Assembly (NCBI RefSeq): GCF_014131695.1
Contig: NZ_CP036346.1
Location: 124,001-188,000 of the forward strand
Direction: 5' to 3'
Origin: Thomasclavelia ramosa DSM 1402
GTDB taxonomy: Bacteria > Bacillota_I > Bacilli_A > Erysipelotrichales > Coprobacillaceae
Length of the DNA stretch: 64,000 nt
Made by a program: the position numbers and the translations under genes. Position 1 is the first letter of the stretch; each line of letters begins with the position of its first letter. A model generated the notes under the pieces. That model searched no databases. It saw nothing but the letters and a program-made list of their open reading frames with translations, and was not told where the DNA came from. Positions 10,032 through 20,738 of this stretch are shown here, piece by piece.

Positions 10032-10655
10032 ATGGCAACGACCATCCTCAATCATGCATTAATTGATCATAAATTAACAATTATGCGTGATAAAGATACG
10101 AAAACAATCGTATTTAAAGATAACCTAGACGAAATTGCAATGTTAATGGCTTATGAGGTAACTAAAGAATTACCATTAGTTGATAAGGAAATCGTCACAC
10201 CAATTTGTCCAATGATTGGAAAAGAATTGAAAAAACAAATTATTCTTGTTCCAATCTTAAGAGCGGGGATTGGTTTAGTCGATGGTTTTAGAAGAATTAT
10301 ACCGACTGCTAAGATTGGTCATATAGGAATGGCTCGGAACGAGGAAACTTTAATTCCCGAAGAGTATTATGCTAAATTTCCTAGTGGTTTAGAAGATTCT
10401 ATCGTAATCATTGTTGATCCGATGTTAGCAACTGGTGGTAGTGCTAGTGCAGCGATTACAAATATTAAAGCCCGTGGTGCTAAAGATATTCGTTTAGTCT
10501 GTTTAGTAGGTGCCCCTGAAGGTGTTAAAGTAATTGAAGAAGATCATCCTGATGTTGAATTGATTTTAGCGACGCTTGATGAAAAACTTAATGAAAAAGG
10601 CTATATTGTGCCTGGTTTAGGTGATGCCGGTGATCGTTTATTTGGTACTGATTAA
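10032..10655 (+). CDS. upp: Uracil phosphoribosyltransferase
   Basis: 207-residue pyrimidine salvage enzyme forming UMP from uracil and PRPP. The PRPP-binding motif is VDPMLATGGSAS, and the C-terminal uracil-binding segment GYIVPGLGDAGDRLFGT is intact. Preceded by AAGGAG 13 bases after glyA. The 170 bases after it hold the ATP synthase promoter and no clear terminator, so some read-through into the atp operon is possible; upp-atp adjacency is conserved in Bacillus. Confidence 0.97.
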   Translation: MATTILNHALIDHKLTIMRDKDTKTIVFKDNLDEIAMLMAYEVTKELPLVDKEIVTPICPMIGKELKKQIILVPILRAGIGLVDGFRRIIPTAKIGHIGMARNEETLIPEEYYAKFPSGLEDSIVIIVDPMLATGGSASAAITNIKARGAKDIRLVCLVGAPEGVKVIEEDHPDVELILATLDEKLNEKGYIVPGLGDAGDRLFGTD

Positions 10656-10785
10656 TATTTGAGATACTTCAAAAGTGGTTAAAACGTCTAATTATGAAAT
10701 TAATTATAGTGTTTAGTACTGAAATACTTGTTCTATAAATAAATTATCATAGTGTTAAATAATTATTACAAATTTTTATAAGAAG

Positions 10786-10814
10786 TTTACATAACCAAAA
10801 GACTATAGTAGAAT
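10786..10814 (+). promoter_or_regulatory. ATP synthase operon promoter
   Basis: TTTACA (10786-10791), 17-base spacer, TAGAAT (10809-10814). The inferred start near 10821 is very close to the first ATG at 10827, so either the leader is almost absent or the first gene starts at the next ATG (10851). Confidence 0.55.
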
Positions 10815-10826
10815 ACAAGAGGGATT

Positions 10827-11033
10827 ATGGATCAAGATAAGAAGAAAATGTTAAAAGATTTATTCTTTTGCCTACAATTGGGTTTTCAGGTAATTGGAGC
10901 ATTTCTATTAGCTGTGATTGTTGGGCTGCGCTTAGATAAGTATTTTAATACCCATCCCACGATTCTACTAATTTTATTGTTTTTAGCCTTTGGCTACGTT
11001 ATTAAAATACTTTTAGGAGCAGGTAAAGAATGA
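10827..11033 (+). CDS. AtpZ/AtpI-type F1Fo ATPase accessory protein
   Basis: 68 residues with a short Lys-rich head and two membrane segments, matching the small 'ATPase gene 1' (AtpZ/AtpI) family that precedes atp operons and has been linked to Mg2+/Ca2+ handling or c-ring assembly. The segment GLRLDKYFNTHP between the helices is characteristic. Start is uncertain: GAGGG is only 3-4 bases before the ATG at 10827 and another ATG lies at 10851. It overlaps the next gene by ATGA. Confidence 0.8.
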   Translation: MDQDKKKMLKDLFFCLQLGFQVIGAFLLAVIVGLRLDKYFNTHPTILLILLFLAFGYVIKILLGAGKE

Positions 11034-11383
11034 ACGAAAAAGATGTTTTAAAACAATCCGTAAAAGTATTTATTGGCGGATTAGTTATCTTTTCTATCGT
11101 AGGATTTGTCCTAAAACAAATTAGTTTTCCACTAGGATTTATCTTAGGATATGCGGTCAGCGTTTTATCATTCTATATTATCATTGTAATGAGTGATGTG
11201 ATCTTAAAAATGGGTCAGGCGATTCGATTTGTTGTAATGATGTTTATAGCTAAGATGTTATTGTATATTGCAGGTTTCATGCTAGCAATCAAATTTGATG
11301 ATATCTTTAATTTGATCAGTGTTTTCTTTGGATATTTTGTGACCAAGATTACGATCAATATTTTAGGATATATAAAACGCTAA
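11030..11383 (+). CDS. atpI: ATP synthase subunit I family protein
   Basis: 117 residues, four predicted membrane helices, fitting the ATP synthase I-chain family that helps assemble the c-ring. It begins inside the AtpZ-like stop (ATGA) and ends 22 bases before atpB. Sequence conservation in this family is low, so assignment depends on topology and operon position. Confidence 0.75.
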   Translation: MNEKDVLKQSVKVFIGGLVIFSIVGFVLKQISFPLGFILGYAVSVLSFYIIIVMSDVILKMGQAIRFVVMMFIAKMLLYIAGFMLAIKFDDIFNLISVFFGYFVTKITINILGYIKR

Positions 11384-11405
11384 ATATTTTAAGGAGGTGA
11401 AATGG

Positions 11406-12065
11406 GTGACAATTCAAGTAGAATTAATTTATTCACTAGTCATTATGGTTTGTTTAGGCGTGTTCTTTGTCTATGCTGGAAAAAAAGTAGCATTGGCGGA
11501 TCCAACTGTCAAACCAAAAGGAATTGTATTGGTTGTTGAAACGGGAGTTAAAGCTATTGATGATTATATGAAATCAATCATGCCTAAGAAATTTGCCAAG
11601 AACTATTATCCATATTTTGCAATGGTATTTTGTTACATATTGGTCAGTAACTTATCAAGTTTGATTGGGTTTGAATCACCAACCTCAAACTACTCTATTA
11701 CCTTTGCGATGACATTTATTACTTTTATATTGATTCAATATAATGCGTTGAAGAAAAAGGGATTTTTTAAATATGTGTGGGATACTGTGTGGCCCCCAAC
11801 TAATATTTTAAGTGTCTTATCACCATTAATTTCAATTTCAATGCGTTTATTTGGAAATATTTTGAGTGGATCTATTTTAATGACGTTGATTTATCAATTT
11901 ACAGCATGGATTTCATTCCATGTAATCAACTTTAACTTTTTAGGTCCAATTATTGCCCCTGTATTCCATTGTTATTTTGATATTTTTGCAGGGTGTATCC
12001 AAACATTAGTTTTCGTAACTTTATCATCAATCTTAATTATGATGGAAAACGAAGACGACGAGTAA
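11406..12065 (+). CDS. atpB: ATP synthase subunit a
   Basis: Membrane stator subunit that forms the two ion half-channels against the c-ring. A GTG at 11406 is chosen because AAGGAGG (11391-11397) ends 8 bases before it; the earlier in-frame GTG at 11397 overlaps that site. The 219-residue product has five or six helices and the essential arginine in SISMRLFGNILSG, followed by a C-terminal helix ending in acidic residues. Second-to-last helix contains HCYFDIFAGCIQTLVF, the expected partner of the Arg helix. Confidence 0.93.
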   Translation: MTIQVELIYSLVIMVCLGVFFVYAGKKVALADPTVKPKGIVLVVETGVKAIDDYMKSIMPKKFAKNYYPYFAMVFCYILVSNLSSLIGFESPTSNYSITFAMTFITFILIQYNALKKKGFFKYVWDTVWPPTNILSVLSPLISISMRLFGNILSGSILMTLIYQFTAWISFHVINFNFLGPIIAPVFHCYFDIFAGCIQTLVFVTLSSILIMMENEDDE

Positions 12066-12068
12066 GCT

Positions 12069-12090
12069 CTAATCTAGGTATCCTAGTTAG
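12069..12090 (+). other. Intergenic hairpin between atpB and atpE
   Basis: CTAATCTAGG and CCTAGTTAG form a hairpin with a TAT loop and one bulge, with no T run. It probably stabilises or marks processing of the mRNA so that the multicopy c subunit can be made in excess. Confidence 0.5.
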
Positions 12091-12139
12091 ATATAAATTA
12101 CAAAAAAATATATAGAAAATATTGGAGGAAATTTAAATT

Positions 12140-12367
12140 ATGACAGATGTAGGTTTAATTGCAATTGGTGCAGGTATTGCAGTATGTGCTGGTTTAGGAA
12201 CAGGTATCGGAGAAGGAATTTGTGCGAGTAAGGCGGTAGAAGCTTTAGGTAGAAATCCTGAAATGGAAGGTAAAATTAGAACGTTAATGATTCTAGGGAT
12301 TGCATTAACTGAAACTGCAGCTATCTATGGTTTATTAATTTCATTAATTTTATTATTTGTATACTAA
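12140..12367 (+). CDS. atpE: ATP synthase subunit c (two-carboxylate, Na+-type site)
   Basis: 75-residue hairpin of two membrane helices that builds the rotor ring. Helix 1 has the tight-packing GLGTGIGEG motif; the polar loop is GRNP. Ion-site residues are Glu25 and, in ALTETAAIY, Glu58, Thr59 and Tyr63. Aligned with Na+ rings such as Ilyobacter tartaricus (Gln32, Glu65, Ser66, Tyr70), Gln is replaced by Glu and Ser by Thr. A Glu/Glu pair is the two-carboxylate arrangement described in Fusobacterium nucleatum, which is Na+-coupled. Ion use here is therefore inferred to be Na+. AGGAGG precedes the ATG. Confidence 0.96.
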   Translation: MTDVGLIAIGAGIAVCAGLGTGIGEGICASKAVEALGRNPEMEGKIRTLMILGIALTETAAIYGLLISLILLFVY

Positions 12368-12389
12368 TATTAGCTAAGGAGGAATACGT

Positions 12390-12890
12390 ATGCCAGATAT
12401 AGCATCGAAATTATTCCCTAATGTAACTACAATTATTATTCAATTACTTTCAACAGGAGTTTTGCTTCTTGTCTTTAAAAAGTATTTATGGGTTCCCGTT
12501 CAAAATTATTTTGCTAAACGGGCAGAATTTATTGAAGGAACTGTAGACGAAGCTAAAGATATGAATGAAAAAGCTAGAGCACTGATGGAAGAAAGTGAAG
12601 AACAAGCACGCCAAGCGGCAGTTCAATATCGTGAAATTGTTAATTTAGCTAAAGAAGATGCTTTAAAAACAAAGGCAACGATTCAAGAACAAGCTAATCA
12701 GGAATATAAAGCTAAACTTGATCAAGCACGTCGTGAGATTGAGGCTGAAAAAGCGCAGGCAAAAGCAGCGATGAAACAAGAAATTGTTGAGGTTGCGATT
12801 GATGTAGCGACTAAAGTTATGAACAAAGAAATGGATACAAAGACTAACAAAGCTTTGGTTGAAGACTTTGTTGAAGAAGTGGTTAACTAA
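12390..12890 (+). CDS. atpF: ATP synthase subunit b
   Basis: 166-residue peripheral stalk subunit. One N-terminal membrane helix (about 12-32, ending KKYLWVPVQNYFAKRAEFIEG in position 30-50) is followed by a long charged helix rich in Ala, Glu, Lys and Arg that dimerises as a coiled coil and reaches the delta subunit. AAGGAGG lies before the ATG. Its stop overlaps the atpH start by one base (TAATG). Confidence 0.93.
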   Translation: MPDIASKLFPNVTTIIIQLLSTGVLLLVFKKYLWVPVQNYFAKRAEFIEGTVDEAKDMNEKARALMEESEEQARQAAVQYREIVNLAKEDALKTKATIQEQANQEYKAKLDQARREIEAEKAQAKAAMKQEIVEVAIDVATKVMNKEMDTKTNKALVEDFVEEVVN

Positions 12891-13423
12891 TGGATGCAGT
12901 AGCAGTAAGATATGCAGAATCACTATTTGATTTAGCTAAAGAGATGAATCAAGTTGAAGCATATTCTAAAGATATTGATTTAATTAGAACTGTTTTTGAA
13001 AGTGATCCAAGTTTTGTTCCGTTCTTTAGTCATGTTTTAATAGAAGATGAAGCTAAATGTGCATTATTAGATAAGAGTTTTAAAGGACAGGTTAATGATT
13101 ATGTCGTTAATTTTCTAAAACTTTTAGTTAGAAAAAGAAGAATGCGTTACGTTATGGAAATAATTGAAGCATTTAAAGCGTTAACGAATGAGCATTTTGG
13201 AATCTTAGAAGGTATTTTATATGCTAACTATGATATCAGTGTGCAAGAAGTTAAAGAAGTGGAAGATGCTTTAAGTAAAAAGGAAAATAAAACGATTCGT
13301 TTAAGAGTAGTTAATGATCCATCACTGATTGGTGGAATTAAAGTCGAAATAAATAATCGTGTTTTTGATGGCTCTATCAAAAACAAAGTTGCATTATTGA
13401 AAAAAGAACTATTAAGAAAGTAG
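12890..13423 (+). CDS. atpH: ATP synthase subunit delta
   Basis: 177-residue OSCP/delta subunit linking the b stalk to the top of F1. Seen: the N-terminal AVRYAESLFDLAKE helix and the C-terminal signature with VNDPSLIGGIKVEINNRVFDGS (split: VNDPSLIGGIKVEI, then NNRVFDGSIKNK). Translation is coupled to atpF through a TAATG overlap, and atpA follows immediately. Confidence 0.93.
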   Translation: MDAVAVRYAESLFDLAKEMNQVEAYSKDIDLIRTVFESDPSFVPFFSHVLIEDEAKCALLDKSFKGQVNDYVVNFLKLLVRKRRMRYVMEIIEAFKALTNEHFGILEGILYANYDISVQEVKEVEDALSKKENKTIRLRVVNDPSLIGGIKVEINNRVFDGSIKNKVALLKKELLRK

Positions 13424-13432
13424 GTGAAAATA

Positions 13433-14956
13433 GTGGGGCTTAGACCAGATGAAATTAGTGCTTTAATTAAAGAACAAATTAAGCACTTTGATGATGTAAT
13501 CGAACTTAAAGACGTTGGAACAGTCATGACTGTTGGCGATGGTGTTAGTTTAATTCATGGTTTAGATAATGCCATGCTAGGTGAATTACTTGCCTTCCCT
13601 AATGATGTTTATGGAATGGTAATGAACTTAGATGAAGATTGCGTCGGAGCCGTACTACTTGGATCTGAAAGTACGATTAAAGAAGGAGACGAAGTTAAAC
13701 GTACTGGAAAGATTATGGAAATACCAGTTGGGGATGAGATGTTAGGTCGAGTTGTAAATCCTTTAGGACAAGCAATTGATGGTAATGGAGAAATCATTAC
13801 AGCACATACTCGCCCAATTGAAAGAGTTGCCAGCGGGGTTATGACAAGAAAGTCAGTTGACCAACCGTTACAAACAGGAATTACTTCGATTGATGCAATT
13901 ATTCCAATCGGTCGGGGTCAACGTGAGTTGATTATTGGAGATCGTCAAACAGGAAAGACTGCGATTGCAATCGATACTATTTTAAATCAAAAAGATCAAG
14001 ATATTTATTGTGTTTACGTAGCAATTGGACAAAAGAATTCAACTGTTGCCCAAATTGTTGAAAAGTTACGTAAAGGTGGCGCAATGGAATATACAACAGT
14101 TGTGTCAGCATCTGCTAGTGAACTTGCACCAGTGCAATATATTGCACCGTATGCAGGATGTGCAATTGCTGAAGAATGGTTAGATCAAGGTAAAGATGTT
14201 TTAATTGTTTATGATGATCTATCTAAGCATGCCGTTGCTTATCGTACGGTATCATTATTATTAAAAAGACCACCAGGGCGTGAAGCTTATCCTGGAGATG
14301 TCTTCTATTTACATTCGAGATTATTAGAAAGAGCATGCCGCTTAAATGAAGAGAATGGTGGGGGTTCAATCACAGCCTTACCAATTATTGAAACACAAGC
14401 AGGTGATATCTCAGCATATATTCCAACTAACGTAATTTCAATTACAGATGGACAAATTTTCTTACAACAAGAATTATTCAATGCTGGATTTAGACCAGCA
14501 ATTGATACTGGACTTTCGGTAAGTCGGGTTGGTTCAGCTGCACAAATCAAAGCAATGAAGCAAGTATCAGGTTCATTAAAACTTGAATTAGCGCAGTATG
14601 CTGAAATGCAAGCATTTGCTCAATTTGGTTCAGACTTAGATGCTGCTACGAAAGCAACTTTAGATCATGGTGCAAAAGTGCGTGAGGTTTTAAAACAAGC
14701 ACAATATTCACCACGAACTGTATCAACGCAAGTAATTACATTATTTGCTTTAAAATATGGATTTACTAAGACATTAGAAGTGGAACAGGTGTCTGCTTTT
14801 ATGGATCAGTTAGTTGAACATATCAATATGACGCAAAGAGATATTATTGATGAAATCAATGAACAAAAAGCAATTTCTGCTGATTTAGAAAAACGCATGA
14901 AAGATGTTATGAGTGCTTTTGTAACACAATTCGAAAAAACTCAAACAAAGGGGTAG
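13433..14956 (+). CDS. atpA: ATP synthase subunit alpha
   Basis: F1 regulatory nucleotide-binding subunit. A GTG at 13433 is preferred over the in-frame GTG at 13424 because TAGGTGA sits at proper spacing before it; this gives 507 residues, the normal size. Walker A is GDRQTGKT, followed by conserved [17 protein letters not shown] in the catalytic-interface region. Lies between atpH and atpG with no gaps that could hold a promoter. Confidence 0.96.
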   Translation: MGLRPDEISALIKEQIKHFDDVIELKDVGTVMTVGDGVSLIHGLDNAMLGELLAFPNDVYGMVMNLDEDCVGAVLLGSESTIKEGDEVKRTGKIMEIPVGDEMLGRVVNPLGQAIDGNGEIITAHTRPIERVASGVMTRKSVDQPLQTGITSIDAIIPIGRGQRELIIGDRQTGKTAIAIDTILNQKDQDIYCVYVAIGQKNSTVAQIVEKLRKGGAMEYTTVVSASASELAPVQYIAPYAGCAIAEEWLDQGKDVLIVYDDLSKHAVAYRTVSLLLKRPPGREAYPGDVFYLHSRLLERACRLNEENGGGSITALPIIETQAGDISAYIPTNVISITDGQIFLQQELFNAGFRPAIDTGLSVSRVGSAAQIKAMKQVSGSLKLELAQYAEMQAFAQFGSDLDAATKATLDHGAKVREVLKQAQYSPRTVSTQVITLFALKYGFTKTLEVEQVSAFMDQLVEHINMTQRDIIDEINEQKAISADLEKRMKDVMSAFVTQFEKTQTKG

Positions 14957-17629
<2,673 letters not shown>

Positions 17630-17633
17630 TTAT

Positions 17634-17660
17634 AAAAGTCTGACTTAGGTTAGACTTTTT
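17634..17660 (+). terminator. Terminator of the ATP synthase operon
   Basis: AAAAGTCT (17634-17641) pairs with AGACTTTT (17652-17659), with additional internal GAC/GTT pairing, and ends in a T run. Confidence 0.85.
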
Positions 17661-17749
17661 AATATAAACGGTATTTAATTAATTATAAATTATATTTGAT
17701 TGATAAATTAAACTGATTAAGTTACAATAATATCAAGAAAGTGATTAAT

Positions 17750-17919
17750 ATGTATACAGTAATTATTGGGGATACTAAGAACTAGTATTAACAGCAAGGT
17801 CGATTGCATGTTATAATAAGATTGCAGAAGATAGTGATTTTGCCGAATATTATCTGATTGGGACACTTTATAGTGTCCTTATAACAATTTTATTTTATAT
17901 TATTTTGTTTAAAATATAA
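17750..17919 (+). pseudogene. Fused remnant of a SatD-like gene and a DUF3307-like membrane gene
   Basis: ATG at 17750 opens MYTVIIGDTKN followed by a stop, matching the conserved start of SatD-family proteins (MY.VIIGD). In another frame, from about 17782 to the stop at 17917, the DNA encodes LVLTARSIACYNKIAEDSDF then a hydrophobic tail, resembling the C-terminus of the DUF3307 membrane protein that commonly follows satD. The two genes thus appear joined by an internal deletion near 17780. A terminator remains downstream. Family matches are from memory, so moderate confidence. Confidence 0.55.
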
Positions 17920-17939
17920 TACAAAAGGTTTATAAAATG

Positions 17940-17966
17940 ATTCAGGTGAGAGCCTGGATTTTTTTA
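17940..17966 (+). terminator. Terminator after the gene remnant
   Basis: ATTCAGG (17940-17946) and CCTGGAT (17953-17959) form a stem with one G-T pair and a TGAGAG loop, followed by seven T. It likely served the decayed gene pair and now insulates the downstream RNA. The 130 bases from here to 18092 are very AT-rich and hold nothing I recognise. Confidence 0.75.
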
Positions 17967-18091
17967 TAAATATGTTGAATATCCTAGTTTTATTAATTTA
18001 ATTATTCTTTTTAAAGAAATTTATTATAATTATATTTTTATCAAAAATATTTAGTATATTAAACAATAAATTTTATTTTATAAAATTAGGA

Positions 18092-18120
18092 TTGCTTTTT
18101 AAAAACTAATGATTTATAAT
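18092..18120 (+). promoter_or_regulatory. Promoter of the structured leader RNA / polyamine operon
   Basis: TTGCTT (18092-18097), 17-base spacer, perfect -10 TATAAT (18115-18120). Predicted start near 18127, so the transcript runs about 360 bases before the speD ATG. Confidence 0.65.
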
Positions 18121-18126
18121 TTAGAT

Positions 18127-18468
18127 ATTGCAAAAGGAGTTATCTATTTTGCGGGAATCTTTTGACCACTCTTAGGAGTTAAAGCCATACGGACAGCTAG
18201 GTCAAAGGCCGGACCGGCAACTTTGTTGCCTTATTGATAGAACGAAAGTTCGAATTTTATAAGTTGATGCTAAATTCCTTAGCATTGAGTTGGTGACTAT
18301 ACAACCGTGTGCTTAGGCACATCACACTTGTGAAACAATCAATAAGAGTAGTAAAAGTAATTCTTGCTATATAGACTCTGACGCTAATAATATAGGATAT
18401 TTTTTGATGTTCTAATAATATGTCGTATTGATACTCAAGTGGGATTGTACCTGCTTGAGTTTTTTTTA
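18127..18468 (+). ncRNA. Structured leader RNA or small RNA upstream of speD, family not identified
   Basis: About 340 bases, richer in G+C than the surrounding intergenic DNA, with many perfect helices: TTTGACC/GGTCAAA (18161-18167 with 18200-18206) enclosing ACTC-TTAG-GAGT (18168-18179); GGCAAC-TTT-GTTGCC (18216-18230); TTATTGAT/ATCAATAA (18231-18238 with 18338-18345) closing a multibranch region that holds GAAC-GAAA-GTTC (18240-18251, a GNRA loop), ATGCTAA/TTAGCAT (18267-18285) and TGTGC-TTAG-GCACA (18308-18321). A good promoter precedes it and a terminator ends it, 10-20 bases before the speD ribosome binding site. This is the layout of a terminator-type riboswitch or of a stand-alone RNA with its own terminator. 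It does not match the SAM, lysine, T-box, ykkC or tmRNA consensus that I know. Confidence 0.65.
18433..18468 (+). terminator. Intrinsic terminator in front of speD
   Basis: ACTCAAG (18433-18439) plus GGG pairs with CC and CTTGAGT (18454-18460) and is followed by eight T. TTGAGT at 18285-18290 in the upstream hairpin region could pair with ACTCAA (18433-18438) and so act as an antiterminator; this alternative fold is only an inference. Confidence 0.8.
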
Positions 18469-18487
18469 TGGAGAAGGGGAAACTGGT

Positions 18488-19273
18488 ATGAATGAGAAAT
18501 TAAAATTATATGGTTTTAATAACCTAACTAAATCATTAAGTTTTAATATTTACGATGTTTGCTATGCTAAAGGTCAGAGGGAACAAAAAGATTATATTGC
18601 TTACATTGATGAGCAGTATAATTCAAAGCGATTGACTGATATTCTTTATGAAGTAGCTAATATGATTGGAGCCCATGTATTAAATGTTTCAAAACAAGAT
18701 TATGATCCCCAAGGCGCCAGTGTAACAATGTTATTAGCGGAAGAAGAGATGTTAGAAAGTCGTCAAGGAAAAATGGAAGAAGTTGATGATCGAGTTATTT
18801 TAGGGCATTTAGATAAGAGTCATATTACTGTTCATACGTATCCTGAATATCATCCAGAAACAAGTATTGCGACATTTAGGGTAGATATTGATGTGGCTAC
18901 TTGTGGAGAAATATCACCGTTGTCAACGTTAGATTTTTTAATTAGCAGCTTTGACTCTGATATCATTACAATGGATTATCGGGTCCGCGGTTTTACTCGG
19001 GATATTAAGGGAAAGAAACTTTTTATGGATAGCCCAATGACTTCGATTCAACAGTTTATTGATGTTAAAACATTACTTAACTATGATGCTACAGATATTA
19101 ATGTATATCAGGCTAATTTGTACCATACGAAGATGTTAATCAAAGAAATTGATTTACAAAATTACTTATTTAAAACAGATATCTATGAATTGCCGCCAAA
19201 GGTAAGACTTGAGATAACGAATAATTTACGACAAGAAATGATTGAGATTTACAGTGGAAGTAATATTTTTTAG
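18488..19273 (+). CDS. speD: S-adenosylmethionine decarboxylase proenzyme (E. coli type)
   Basis: Makes decarboxylated SAM, the aminopropyl donor for SpeE. The start at 18488 follows GGAGAAGGGG; upstream in-frame codons lie inside the terminator. The 261-residue proenzyme resembles the long E. coli form rather than the short Bacillus SpeH type. Self-cleavage should occur before Ser111 in GHLDKSHITVHTYPE, making the pyruvoyl group, as at Ser112 in E. coli. Further matches are STCG-like VATCGEISPL and DYRVRGFTRDI. First gene of the polyamine operon. Confidence 0.95.
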   Translation: MNEKLKLYGFNNLTKSLSFNIYDVCYAKGQREQKDYIAYIDEQYNSKRLTDILYEVANMIGAHVLNVSKQDYDPQGASVTMLLAEEEMLESRQGKMEEVDDRVILGHLDKSHITVHTYPEYHPETSIATFRVDIDVATCGEISPLSTLDFLISSFDSDIITMDYRVRGFTRDIKGKKLFMDSPMTSIQQFIDVKTLLNYDATDINVYQANLYHTKMLIKEIDLQNYLFKTDIYELPPKVRLEITNNLRQEMIEIYSGSNIF

Positions 19274-19281
19274 GAGGCAAT

Positions 19282-20733
19282 ATGAAAGTAGATCAAAGTA
19301 GAATGCCTATTTATGAAGCTTTACAGCAAATGAAAAGAGAACGTTTAGTTCCCTTTGATGTTCCTGGCCATAAACATGGTAAAGGAAATCCAGAATTGAC
19401 AGATTTTTTAGGTGAAAAGTGTATGAGTATCGATGTTAATTCAATGAAGCCATTGGATAATTTATGTCATCCAGTTTCGGTAATCAAAGAAGCAGAAGAA
19501 TTAGCAGCTGATGCTTTTAGTGCCGCTCATGCTTTTTTTATGGTAGGCGGAACGACTTCAGCAGTTCAAAGTATGATTATGGCAAGTGTAAAAGCAGGAG
19601 AAAAAATTATTATGCCACGTAATGTCCATCGTAGTGCCATTAATGCGATGATCTTGACTGGGGCGGTTCCGATTTATGTAAATCCTGATGTTGATAAACG
19701 ATTAGGAATATCTCTAGGTATGTCACTTGATCAAGTAGAGCAAGTAATCAAAGATAATCCCGATGCAAAAGCAATCTTAGTAAATAATCCTACGTATTAT
19801 GGGATATGTTCAAATTTAAAAGCGATTGTTGCATTGGCACATAAGCATAATATGCTTGCTTTGGTAGATGAAGCACATGGAACACACTTTTATTTCAATG
19901 ATGATTTACCGATGTCAGCGATGGAGGCTGGAGCAGACATGGCGAGTGTCAGTATGCATAAATCAGGTGGAAGCTTGACGCAAAGCTCTTTCTTACTGTT
20001 AGGAGAAAATGTAAATGCTGATTATGTACGTCAGGTTGTTAATTTGACACAAACAACAAGCGGTTCGTATTTATTGATGGCAAGTCTAGATATGTCACGT
20101 AAAAATTTAGCTATACATGGTAATGAGATTTTTAACAGGGTTCGTCGCCTTGCGGGATACGCACGCACAGAAATCAATCAAATTGGTGATTATTATGCTT
20201 ATTGTAAGGAATTGATCAATGGGGATAGTGTTTATGATTTTGATGTAACGAAATTATCAATATTTACACTTGATATCGGATTGGCTGGAATCGAAGTATA
20301 TGATTTATTAAGAGATGAGTATGGGATTCAAATTGAATTTGGTGATATTGGAAATATTCTTGCTTATATCTCAGTCGGTGATAGTGAAGCAAATATTGAG
20401 CGTTTAATCGGAGCACTTTTGGAAATACGCCGGCGGTTTAAGAAGGATCGGACAGGAATGTTTGATCATGAATATATTAATCCTGAAGTAGTTATTTCTC
20501 CTCAAGCAGCTTTTTATGGAGAAAAAGAATCGTTGCCGCTTTATCAAAGTATTGATCGAGTCTGCAGTGAATTTGTTATGTGTTATCCTCCGGGAATTCC
20601 AATTTTAGCACCGGGTGAAAGGATCACGAAAGAAATTCTAGATTATATTCAATATGCTAAAGAAAAAGGGTGCTTTATGACTGGTCCTGAAGATATGGCA
20701 ATAAATAAACTTAATGTTTTAAAGGGGAGATGA
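19282..20733 (+). CDS. speA: Biosynthetic arginine decarboxylase (SpeA, fold type I)
   Basis: 483-residue PLP enzyme of the Orn/Lys/Arg decarboxylase family, the short Bacillus SpeA form. Seen: PFDVPGHKHGKGNPE near the N-terminus, VDEAHGTHFYFND, and the PLP lysine in SMHKSGGSLTQSS; the end has EFVMCYPPGIPIL and GPEDMA. The agmatinase gene two positions downstream makes arginine the most likely substrate, giving agmatine. Lysine or ornithine decarboxylase cannot be excluded from sequence alone. AGGAGG precedes the ATG, 8 bases after speD. Confidence 0.85.
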   Translation: MKVDQSRMPIYEALQQMKRERLVPFDVPGHKHGKGNPELTDFLGEKCMSIDVNSMKPLDNLCHPVSVIKEAEELAADAFSAAHAFFMVGGTTSAVQSMIMASVKAGEKIIMPRNVHRSAINAMILTGAVPIYVNPDVDKRLGISLGMSLDQVEQVIKDNPDAKAILVNNPTYYGICSNLKAIVALAHKHNMLALVDEAHGTHFYFNDDLPMSAMEAGADMASVSMHKSGGSLTQSSFLLLGENVNADYVRQVVNLTQTTSGSYLLMASLDMSRKNLAIHGNEIFNRVRRLAGYARTEINQIGDYYAYCKELINGDSVYDFDVTKLSIFTLDIGLAGIEVYDLLRDEYGIQIEFGDIGNILAYISVGDSEANIERLIGALLEIRRRFKKDRTGMFDHEYINPEVVISPQAAFYGEKESLPLYQSIDRVCSEFVMCYPPGIPILAPGERITKEILDYIQYAKEKGCFMTGPEDMAINKLNVLKGR

Positions 20734-20738
20734 AATAA

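Noticed and set aside
11397-11405. GTG at 11397 as the atpB start
   Set aside because: It overlaps the ribosome binding site AAGGAGG; the GTG at 11406 is properly spaced.
13228-13527. Antisense reading frames inside the atp, uvr and ABC genes
   Set aside because: They are shadows of strong genes on the other strand, with no ribosome binding site or family motif.
18150-18380. Group I intron in the speD leader
   Set aside because: GCGGGAA and a P5-like helix recall a group I core, and GACTATA/TATAGAC loosely recall P7, but P4 does not pair, P7 has a mismatch and no intron boundaries or host gene are present.
18127-18468. SAM, lysine, T-box, guanidine riboswitch or tmRNA
   Set aside because: None of their conserved cores (for example the T-box TGGNACCGCG or a tRNA-like 3' end) is present.
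18428-18487. Upstream extension of speD
   Set aside because: These codons lie in the terminator hairpin and have no ribosome binding site.
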